This document shows, piece by piece, positions 7,050 to 13,862 of a stretch of 15,996 nt of DNA (the stretch's first letter is position 1; each line of letters starts with the position of its first letter). Under the pieces are notes generated by a model. The model saw nothing but the letters and a program-made list of their open reading frames with translations, was not told the origin of the DNA and did no database searches. This DNA comes from a bacterium. GTDB lineage: Bacteria; Patescibacteriota; Microgenomatia; Levybacterales; UBA12049. The translations under genes were made by a program, and so were the position numbers. The stretch lies in assembly GCA_021784535.1 (NCBI GenBank), contig JAJYHW010000027.1, positions 1 through 15,996 on the forward strand, in the 5' to 3' direction.

Positions 7050-7055
7050 ATTATA
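7050..7055 (-). promoter_or_regulatory. Consensus -10 box of the FecR-like gene
   Basis: A perfect TATAAT on the minus strand ends 6 nt before the GTG at 7043. With a 16-bp spacer the -35 would be TTTTAC at 7077-7072, which is weak. The position implies a leaderless mRNA and decides the start codon. Confidence 0.5.
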
Positions 7056-7094
7056 GTAAATCAACAATAAAGTAAAAACAGGTAAAATACAATT

Positions 7095-7598
7095 TCAACG
7101 TATTTCCTGTGCGACATATAACTTCACGCCGTAAAATAACATGATAAGTGAAATACTAACCGGTGTAAGAACAGGACCAATCCAGGGAACAGGAATTAAA
7201 AAATAGACATCTATATTCAAAAGATTTGTCGGCCATCCGATAAGAACATACAAAAAGACATAATAAAAAATATCCCATAACGCAAAAGTAATTAAAAAAG
7301 CACCAATTCGCTGCTTGATAGTATTTCCTGCAACATATCCAAGAGATACAAGCATAATAATTGTCGCTAGCTCACGAAACATTTCTACAGAAGTGATATG
7401 AGTATTCTTAAGCATTGGATTCCTAGGCAAAATAAACGCGATAAATTTCAAATTGAGAAGAACAGTATAGTGAGTTGGTTGTGTTAACTCAGTTACCCGA
7501 TGACCTATAATCGTTTGCAGATAAAACACAACAATTGCTTCAAGAAGTCCGAAAGCTATACCAAAGAAAAACAATGCAATAAGTTTTTTGTAAGACAT
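7095..7598 (-). CDS. Conserved-looking polytopic membrane protein, function unknown
   Basis: This 167-residue protein has about five hydrophobic segments: 5-27, 45-58, 75-92, 98-122 and 134-160. Landmarks are GLLEAIVVFYLQ in the first helix, the FRELATIIML stretch, WDIFYYVFLYVLIGWP and the FLIPVPWIGPVLTPV loop-helix. I remember uncharacterised bacterial membrane proteins with the same WDIFYY and IPVPW motifs, but I know no function. Acidic residues inside or next to helices (E20, E76, D109) are unusual and could be functional. A 4-of-6 match to the -10 box (GATAAA) sits 6 nt before the ATG, so translation may be leaderless. No partner can be assigned from the neighbours. Confidence 0.75.
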   Translation of the reverse strand: MSYKKLIALFFFGIAFGLLEAIVVFYLQTIIGHRVTELTQPTHYTVLLNLKFIAFILPRNPMLKNTHITSVEMFRELATIIMLVSLGYVAGNTIKQRIGAFLITFALWDIFYYVFLYVLIGWPTNLLNIDVYFLIPVPWIGPVLTPVSISLIMLFYGVKLYVAQEIR

Positions 7599-7656
7599 AA
7601 CGTTTTTATCAATAACTACCTGAGGTTACAATAAAATGATTACATTAAAATAATCT

Positions 7657-7875
7657 TTATAAATGGAGTATCGAAAATACTCTATACAATAAAAGGGCAG
7701 GCCAGAAAATTGCTTTGATAACGCCGATAACTCCTATCCAGAAAGACGCAGCATGCTGCAGATAATACCATGCAACTCCCAGAACACCGAGTCCATAGAT
7801 AGCACCAGACGAACTGCCAATTTGCGTATATGATCTTTGTTGTTTTTCTTTTTTGATCTCTTTATCTTTTGCCAT
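7657..7875 (-). CDS. Small membrane protein, function unknown
   Basis: This 72-residue protein starts with a highly charged stretch (MAKDKEIKKEKQQRS), followed by a Gly-rich hydrophobic segment (about 23-40) and a second one (about 43-65). Both ends of the hydrophobic hairpin would face the cytoplasm. Short proteins of this kind, with GAIYGLGVLGVAWYY and KAIFWPALLLY motifs, seem to recur in candidate-phyla genomes as far as I recall, but no function is known. The start at 7875 is preferred over 7893 because the extended -10 TGATAAAAT lies 8 nt upstream of it and overlaps the longer reading. It lies 27 nt downstream of the nuclease-like gene. Confidence 0.7.
   Translation of the reverse strand: MAKDKEIKKEKQQRSYTQIGSSSGAIYGLGVLGVAWYYLQHAASFWIGVIGVIKAIFWPALLLYRVFSILHL
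7666..7682. repeat. Small stem-loop at the 3' end of the small membrane protein gene
   Basis: GAGTAT (7666-7671) and ATACTC (7677-7682) form a perfect 6-bp stem with a 5-nt loop inside the last codons on the minus strand. The T-rich but broken run beyond the stop makes a terminator role possible but weak. Confidence 0.3.
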
Positions 7876-7883
7876 ACGAAAAT

Positions 7884-7892
7884 ATTTTATCA
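7884..7892 (-). promoter_or_regulatory. Extended -10 promoter of the small membrane protein gene
   Basis: TGATAAAAT on the minus strand is an extended -10 box (TG-A-TAAAAT). It ends 8 nt before the ATG at 7875, so the leader would be 0-2 nt. It lies between the upstream gene's stop and this start, so the gene probably has its own promoter. Confidence 0.5.
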
Positions 7893-7902
7893 CAAACGTC
7901 CT

Positions 7903-8487
7903 TTACCGGCTAATCTGCTGATAAACCGCGTACCAGTTGGTCGTAATTTCTCTCTGCGCTTCTGCCAGAGTCATTTTTCTATCACAAACTTGTTGATTGA
8001 GATAATTCTCAACCAGATCTTTTTCATTGGGAGACCCATGCGGCTCAGGCCAGAGATTTTTTGGATCATCAGGGCTGCCACCGAGTTCAAGTGAAATATA
8101 ATGATCTTCCTCATAACTGCTCATACTTGTATCGCTATATCCATACTCAGCAATCTGTTCACGTTTTAACTTGCTTGTGTACGAAACAGGAGGCCTGATA
8201 GTTCTGGTAAATCCCCTATGACAAATTGTCTCATAGATATTTTCCTGTGTCACAGCAGAATTAAGCACACCCGGCGTGCAATTCGGATCAGGAAGAACAG
8301 ACTGAGGATCAGAAGGAGCAATAATCCGGGCATGACATTGCGCATTGACATCTTCCGCAGATAATACGTGAGATTGCGGCGATGATGCAGGAGACATCGT
8401 CAACTGCTGCTGATGCGTTATCAGATAAAAACCAAAAAGGGCAATTATCAGCAGGAATGAGAGAAAATACCGTGAAGACCTGTGCAT
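7903..8487 (-). CDS. Exported HNH-like (beta-beta-alpha metal) nuclease candidate
   Basis: This 194-residue protein has an N-terminal signal/anchor (about 6-24) and an extracytoplasmic domain. The core is EEDHYISLELGG (126-137) followed by DPKNLWPEP (141-149). This matches the E-x-DH-x-IP-LE-x-GG ... NLWP pattern of HNH-type nucleases, with H129 as the expected general base and N144 as the structural residue. Four cysteines outside the anchor (C51, C70 in PNCTPG, C89 in ICHRG, C168) could make disulfides, fitting an exported protein. Nuclease activity is inferred from the motif. A role in degrading or taking up external DNA is plausible in an organism that scavenges nucleotides, but nothing here shows it. 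An extended -10 lies 8 nt before the ATG. Confidence 0.72.
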   Translation of the reverse strand: MHRSSRYFLSFLLIIALFGFYLITHQQQLTMSPASSPQSHVLSAEDVNAQCHARIIAPSDPQSVLPDPNCTPGVLNSAVTQENIYETICHRGFTRTIRPPVSYTSKLKREQIAEYGYSDTSMSSYEEDHYISLELGGSPDDPKNLWPEPHGSPNEKDLVENYLNQQVCDRKMTLAEAQREITTNWYAVYQQISR

Positions 8488-8495
8488 ATGACTTT

Positions 8496-8504
8496 AGTAT
8501 AACA
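8496..8504 (-). promoter_or_regulatory. Extended -10 promoter of the exported nuclease-like gene
   Basis: TGTTATACT on the minus strand (TG-T-TATACT) ends 8 nt before the ATG at 8487, so the leader would be nearly absent. A 10-bp palindrome, TTTTGCAAAA, sits just upstream at 8511-8520 and could be a regulator site. Confidence 0.5.
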
Positions 8505-8538
8505 GATTATTTTTGCAAAATGCCTCTTTATTGATACG

Positions 8539-8571
8539 CATGATTAAAACATGATTAAAGCATGAATAAAG
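8539..8571 (+). repeat. Three 11-bp direct repeats upstream of the giant gene's promoter
   Basis: CATGATTAAAA (8539-8549), CATGATTAAAG (8550-8560) and CATGAATAAAG (8561-8571) are head-to-tail copies with at most two differences. The period is about one helical turn, so all three present the same DNA face. The array ends 3 bp before TTGACA at 8575. Confidence 0.75.
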
Positions 8572-8574
8572 TCA

Positions 8575-8608
8575 TTGACATAACTGATGCGCTTCAGTAA
8601 GCTAGAAT
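8575..8608 (+). promoter_or_regulatory. Candidate promoter region of the giant surface-protein operon
   Basis: A perfect TTGACA lies at 8575-8580. At 17 bp the -10 would be TAAGCT (8598-8603, poor). The better box, TAGAAT (8603-8608, 5 of 6), is 22 bp away, longer than usual. Such poor spacing would fit an activator-dependent promoter using the adjacent repeats. The leader to the ATG at 8672 would be about 57 nt, longer than elsewhere in the window. Confidence 0.35.
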
Positions 8609-8671
8609 TGGCGTGGCTTCTTGTAGGCTATTTGTGTGGTATGGGAAAACAAAATAATAAATATCTTATTC

Positions 8672-11600
8672 ATGAAAGATACCAAGGAATTAAAATCTAA
8701 CTTTTTCTCTGATATGTTTTTAGCAATCAAGCAATATCTTTTTTCTCCAAGATTTCACTTCAACCGATTGCAATTCAATCTGGTAACACTTCTTTTTATC
8801 TCAATTGGTCTTTTGATTGGCTCCTACCTGACTGCCAAAAACATAATCCCTAAAATCTTTGCAACAACCCAAGCATCACTTACCTATCAATCAAGTACTG
8901 ATTTCAACAATGGAACCCTCTCCTCTACACAAGTTGCTGGAACAGGAAACTCAGCTGTTATCCAATTATCCGGACAAGGTGGTAGCTGGTATAACAATAG
9001 TTGGACTTATCGCAAAGCTATCACCATAGATCACACAAAAGTAACCGCGGATCAGACAAATTTTCCGGTCCTTATCGATATTTCATCAGATGCAAATCTT
9101 GCCGCAAATGCACAATCATCGGGCAATGATATTCTTTTCACCTCATCTGATGGAACTACCAAGCTGGATGATGAAATTGAAAGCTATAATTCATCAACAG
9201 GGCAACTGGTTGCATGGGTAAAAGTGCCAACTCTTTCTTCAACAGCAGATACCGTATTGTATATGTATTATGGCAACTCGGGTGCGTCAAATCAACAAAA
9301 TAAAAATGGAGTGTGGAGTAATGGTTATATTAGCGTATGGCATTTACAGGAAACTTCAGGATCAAATTCTGACTCTACATCCAATGCAAATAATACAACA
9401 GTAAGCGGCACAACAAGTACGACGGGAAAAATTCTCAATGGGAGAGCTTCAAGTGGCAGCAATTATGAATATGGATCCGTCTCAAGCTGGTTTGGAGGCA
9501 ATAATACATTAACGGCAAGTGCATGGTACTATGCTACATCCGGCTCTAATGGCCCAATTTTTGGCGTCACGCAATCGGTTCCCGGAGGTGGCTGGGATAT
9601 GCCTTTTCTAAGCGCCAACGGAACCACGATTTACGGATGGTTATGGGATGTAAATGGCAACACACCATTATCGTATAATACAACAACAGGGTGGCATCAT
9701 CTTGTCATAACATACGATCCAGGCGGAGGCGGTACGGAAGATCTTTATGTCGATGGCAGTCTGGTTAAAACAGCAACAGGAGAATATAGTCCATCAGGGG
9801 CTACTGATTATTGGACTACTTATATACCAGGAGCAAAACCGGGTGGAGTAAATAGTAATTTGACAGGAACAATTGATGAAATAAGAGCATCAAATACCGT
9901 CCGATCAGCTTCCTGGATAGCAACTGAATACAATAATGAAAACTCACCTTCTACTTTTTCTACTCTTGGAAATCAAACTTTTAACATGGCTTCTTCCGGC
10001 ACTTGGGAATCGCCAAGCAACAGTAACGTCATTGATCTTGTCTGGAACGGAGGCTGGGGGGATGGATCAACGGGGACAAGTACCGCTTTTTCAGCAACAG
10101 TCGCCTCTGTCTCCGCAAATCAAACTATTGCTTTTCAGATGAGAACTGCCGCGACAACGATAGCTTTAACCTCTGCCAATTATATAACGCTTGGGACAGT
10201 CAATTCCGGCACCACATTTACCGTAACCAAATCACAAATGGATGCTTTGGGACTTGGAACAGGAACAAATCGCTATGTGCAGGTGAAAGTAACATTTGCA
10301 CAATCTACAGGGACTTCCCCCACGCTTGATAACTTTACTATTTACTATGCCAAAGACAATACAGCACCTGAAACAAATGCCACGTCCCCTCTTATGTATA
10401 CCTCAAACGGCGGGACAAGTATCGCATCTTCAGGCTGGGATAACAGTTCCACTCCATATTTTTCCTGGACAGCAGGATCTGATAGCCAGTCGGGAATAAA
10501 AGGATACTGCTTGTATCTTGGAACATCCAATACTGCCAATCCGACAACTTCATCCCCCGGAGATTTGAATGCAACTAATTCTCCGGTCTCAGCAAGCGGC
10601 ACGCAGTGTGATGGAGGCAATGGTTTTATTGTTTCTTCAACCTCAGTTGATTTATCAACCAGCGGGTATATCAACACCGCCTTAACCTCTTCCAATTCTT
10701 CCTACTATTTAGGAGTGGCAGCAGTTGATAATGCAGGCAATGTTGACTCTTCTTTTACATTCTTTCCCTTTTACTATGACGGGACAGCACCGACAAATGC
10801 CGCCTACGTATCCTGCCCGGGAGGCAACTTCTCCAATGTCTCGGATATGAGCTTCTCCTGGCCGGCCTCCGGATCCTCTGCTTCTTCTGATTCAACCTCA
10901 GGCGTTCTTGGCTGGCAGTATCAGATCAACTCATCAACCGGAGCCTGGCAGGGAACCACTCATGACAGTACCCTTAATCTTGATTATATTCCCGCAACCG
11001 CCTCAGCTTATACGCTGGTTCCCGCCCGGGATACCAACGCGATCAACACCGGCTCCAATATCATCTATCTGAGAACCGTTGATAACGCGGGAAACATTTC
11101 ATCGCCCTCCACATATCGCACCTGCTCACTCTCTTATGGCGGGTCAGCACCGACATTCCCCGGTGACGGGATTATTACCGTAACGCCGTCAACTGCCACT
11201 ACCAACTCTTTTGCCCTCTCCTGGCCTGCGGCAACAGCAACAACCGGAAAAAGCGTTACTCATTACTATTATATGATTAACAATGCTCCGCCATCTTCTC
11301 TTTCCACCCTTCAGGGAAACTCCGGAGAATATATTGACAATAGTACCAATACCTCTGTTGCCACCGGCTCTCTTGCCAATGTCGTCAAGGGAACCAATAC
11401 TGTCTATGTAGTTGCAATTGACAACGCCTCAACTCCCAATTATTCTCCGTCAAACTATGTCAAGGGCACCTTTACGCTCAACTCCACCAATCCTGACCCT
11501 GTTTCGAATCTGATCGCGACTGACTCATCCATCAAAGACAAATCTCAATGGAACGTCACTCTTACCTGGACAGCTGGAAATTATCAGGGAGCGGGAAACT

Positions 11601-13051
11601 TAACATATAATGTGTACCGCTCAACCGATGATAGTACATTTACCAAAGTCGGAACTACCACAGGTCTTTCTTATGTTGATAATACGCCTTCATCAACGCT
11701 CTACTATTATTATGTCGTTACTATTGATGGAGCCAATGCCAAATCATCTGATTCATCCACCGTCTCAATCACACCTACAGGCAGATATACTTCACCGCCA
11801 AATCTGCAGTCCGGTCCGACAGTCTCTGATATCACCACCCAGCAAGCTACCATCTCATGGAGCACTGACAGAAACGGAGATTCAGAAGTATCCTATGGCA
11901 CCAGTTCAGGACACTACGGCAGTGTTGATGCAGCCAACACCGATCAGCTCACCAGTCACTCCATCACACTGACCAATCTCTCGCCAGGCACTACTTACTA
12001 TTACCTCGCCAAATGGACTGATACCGATGGCAATACCGGCACGTCTACTGAAAAAAGTTTTACCACAGATCCGCCGCCATCAGTATCAAGCGTGACAACA
12101 TCCGGCATCAGTCTTACAACAGCATATATTACTTTTACAGTAAGCGGCGCGAGCAAAGCTACTCTGCTGTATGGACCGACAACTGCATATGGAGGCGCTA
12201 TTTCAATGAATACCTCAACATCAGAATCAACATATACACAACAATTGACAAACTTGCAGGACGGCACAGTGTATCATTTCAAACTGGAACTTGAAGATGC
12301 TCAGGGAAATAAATATGACTTTGAGGATCATCAGTTCCAGACTCTCCCCCGTCCCAAAATCAGTACCATTCAGATAGATCAAGTTGCCGGCACTGCCCAG
12401 CCAACAGTTTTGGTAAACTGGCTTACCAATACACAAATCTCTTCCATTATCACCTATTATCCGCTCGGTAACCCCGGTGCTGCCAGAGACAATGTCGATG
12501 TCGCGCTGATCAAAGGTCGTCATCAAATGCTCATCCAAGGACTTGATCCAAAAACTACCTATGCATTGATCGTAAAAGGAAGGGACAAGATCGGAAACGA
12601 AGCAATATCCGATACTCAAAACTTTACTACTGCAACCGATACTCGCCCACCATACCTCTCACAACTTGCTGTTCAAGGATCTTCAGTTCCTACTACCGGC
12701 TCCTCAGGAAACAGCCAAACCTCTCAGCTGGTTGTCACCTGGAATACTGACAAAGCCTCTACCTCTCAGGTAGAATATGGTGAAGGAACAGGGACAAGTT
12801 ACTCGCAAAAAACACAACAGGATGGTAATCTTACCTTCAACCACCTTGTTATTATTTCAGGTTTGACTCCTTCCAAAGTCTATCATCTCAAAGCACTCTC
12901 TGTGGATAAATATAATAATGTAGGGCAATCGATTGACACGGTTACTATTACACCTAAGGCAACCAACAATGCACTTAATCTTGTCATTTCAAATCTTGAA
13001 CAGGCATTCGGATTTTTAGGAGCGCTCAACTCAAACGCAGGAGGACAATGA
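8672..13051 (+). CDS. Giant surface protein: DUF2341, LamG-like and multiple FN3/Ig-like domains
   Basis: This 1459-residue protein has a basic N terminus and one signal/anchor helix (about 36-56). A DUF2341 domain follows (about 107-205; WYNNSWTYRKAITI start, VLYMYYGN end), then a LamG/concanavalin-like domain (about 220-420; WHLQET, DLYVDGSLV, GTIDEIR), then a beta-rich stretch (about 440-565). The middle has Ig-like repeats opening with TAPE/TAPT/SAPT motifs (about 570-935). About five FN3-like modules follow (about 940-1425) and the protein ends in a short amphipathic tail (LNLVISNLEQAFGFLG). DUF2341 and LamG commonly bind glycans, so adhesion or polysaccharide binding is inferred. The start is uncertain: an in-frame GTG at 8636 adds 12 residues, and neither has a Shine-Dalgarno. 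The ATPase gene follows after 27 bp. Confidence 0.9.
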   Translation: MKDTKELKSNFFSDMFLAIKQYLFSPRFHFNRLQFNLVTLLFISIGLLIGSYLTAKNIIPKIFATTQASLTYQSSTDFNNGTLSSTQVAGTGNSAVIQLSGQGGSWYNNSWTYRKAITIDHTKVTADQTNFPVLIDISSDANLAANAQSSGNDILFTSSDGTTKLDDEIESYNSSTGQLVAWVKVPTLSSTADTVLYMYYGNSGASNQQNKNGVWSNGYISVWHLQETSGSNSDSTSNANNTTVSGTTSTTGKILNGRASSGSNYEYGSVSSWFGGNNTLTASAWYYATSGSNGPIFGVTQSVPGGGWDMPFLSANGTTIYGWLWDVNGNTPLSYNTTTGWHHLVITYDPGGGGTEDLYVDGSLVKTATGEYSPSGATDYWTTYIPGAKPGGVNSNLTGTIDEIRASNTVRSASWIATEYNNENSPSTFSTLGNQTFNMASSGTWESPSNSNVIDLVWNGGWGDGSTGTSTAFSATVASVSANQTIAFQMRTAATTIALTSANYITLGTVNSGTTFTVTKSQMDALGLGTGTNRYVQVKVTFAQSTGTSPTLDNFTIYYAKDNTAPETNATSPLMYTSNGGTSIASSGWDNSSTPYFSWTAGSDSQSGIKGYCLYLGTSNTANPTTSSPGDLNATNSPVSASGTQCDGGNGFIVSSTSVDLSTSGYINTALTSSNSSYYLGVAAVDNAGNVDSSFTFFPFYYDGTAPTNAAYVSCPGGNFSNVSDMSFSWPASGSSASSDSTSGVLGWQYQINSSTGAWQGTTHDSTLNLDYIPATASAYTLVPARDTNAINTGSNIIYLRTVDNAGNISSPSTYRTCSLSYGGSAPTFPGDGIITVTPSTATTNSFALSWPAATATTGKSVTHYYYMINNAPPSSLSTLQGNSGEYIDNSTNTSVATGSLANVVKGTNTVYVVAIDNASTPNYSPSNYVKGTFTLNSTNPDPVSNLIATDSSIKDKSQWNVTLTWTAGNYQGAGNLTYNVYRSTDDSTFTKVGTTTGLSYVDNTPSSTLYYYYVVTIDGANAKSSDSSTVSITPTGRYTSPPNLQSGPTVSDITTQQATISWSTDRNGDSEVSYGTSSGHYGSVDAANTDQLTSHSITLTNLSPGTTYYYLAKWTDTDGNTGTSTEKSFTTDPPPSVSSVTTSGISLTTAYITFTVSGASKATLLYGPTTAYGGAISMNTSTSESTYTQQLTNLQDGTVYHFKLELEDAQGNKYDFEDHQFQTLPRPKISTIQIDQVAGTAQPTVLVNWLTNTQISSIITYYPLGNPGAARDNVDVALIKGRHQMLIQGLDPKTTYALIVKGRDKIGNEAISDTQNFTTATDTRPPYLSQLAVQGSSVPTTGSSGNSQTSQLVVTWNTDKASTSQVEYGEGTGTSYSQKTQQDGNLTFNHLVIISGLTPSKVYHLKALSVDKYNNVGQSIDTVTITPKATNNALNLVISNLEQAFGFLGALNSNAGGQ

Positions 13052-13078
13052 TCTATTTAACAAATTCAACATAAAACT

Positions 13079-13855
13079 ATGGTAGATACGGTAATGACAG
13101 TTGATACTATTACAAAAACGTTCCGTGTGGGAACGCAGGACGTACAGGTACTGAAGGGTATTTCTTTCACGGTTGAAAAGGGAGATTTTATGGTAATTTT
13201 TGGCGCCTCAGGAAGCGGAAAATCAACGCTTTTACATACGCTTCTCGGTCTTGAAATGCCGACAAGCGGCAATATCCATCTGCTTGAAAAAAATATGTAT
13301 GATGGATTAAACGATGATGACAGATCAGAATTTCGCAAAAAGCATATCGGTATGGTCTATCAGCAGCCGAACTGGATCAAGGCACTCAAAGTAATTGAAA
13401 ATGTCACTTTTCCTCTATTGCTTTTGGGTACTGATAAAAATGAGAGTTTTGAGAGAGGTTTAAAATTACTTGATTCCCTCGGTATGGTCAAATGGGCGCA
13501 TTATTATCCCACAGAGTTATCAAGCGGACAGCAGCAAAAAATTGCTCTTGCAAGAGCTTTGGTTACCAACCCTGATGTCATTATCGCTGATGAGCCGACA
13601 GGAAATCTCGATTTCACCTCAGGAGAAGAACTGATGCAATTATTAAAAGATATTAATCAGCAGGGGAAAACAGTTATTATGGTTACCCACGATTTGGAAT
13701 ACATCCGTTTTGCCAAAGATGCTATCCAGATCAGAGACGGACAGATAATCGCAAAATATGCCGATAAAGAAATCGCGCAATTACTCAAGAGTATTGATTC
13801 AAAGCGCGGAGACGGAGACGTCCCATCAGAGAAAAATAAGAAGAAGGAAAAGTAA
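13079..13855 (+). CDS. ABC transporter ATP-binding protein, LolD/MacB type
   Basis: This 258-residue protein carries all ABC ATPase motifs: Walker A GASGSGKST (42-50), Q-loop YQQP (94-97), signature LSSGQQQK (147-154; the usual second Gly is Ser148 or Ser149), Walker B VIIADEP (167-173; E172 catalytic), D-loop GNLD and H-loop H204. The family resembles LolD/MacB/FtsE, ATPases that pair with FtsX-type permeases, which drive movement of an extracytoplasmic domain rather than channel transport. The C terminus (about 235-258) is a charged Lys/Glu-rich tail beyond the normal fold. The gene lies 27 bp after the giant protein gene and 7 bp before the permease gene, so the three probably form an operon. 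An alternative start is the ATG at 13094. Confidence 0.93.
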   Translation: MVDTVMTVDTITKTFRVGTQDVQVLKGISFTVEKGDFMVIFGASGSGKSTLLHTLLGLEMPTSGNIHLLEKNMYDGLNDDDRSEFRKKHIGMVYQQPNWIKALKVIENVTFPLLLLGTDKNESFERGLKLLDSLGMVKWAHYYPTELSSGQQQKIALARALVTNPDVIIADEPTGNLDFTSGEELMQLLKDINQQGKTVIMVTHDLEYIRFAKDAIQIRDGQIIAKYADKEIAQLLKSIDSKRGDGDVPSEKNKKKEK

Positions 13856-13862
13856 TATATTC

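Noticed and set aside
8641..8700. 19-residue ORF starting at ATG 8641 overlapping the giant gene's start
   Set aside because: It is out of frame, has no ribosome site and no conserved feature; most likely chance, though it complicates choice of the giant gene's start.
10345..10695. 116-residue minus-strand frame inside the giant gene
   Set aside because: No start signal and it lies wholly opposite strongly supported Ig-like coding sequence.
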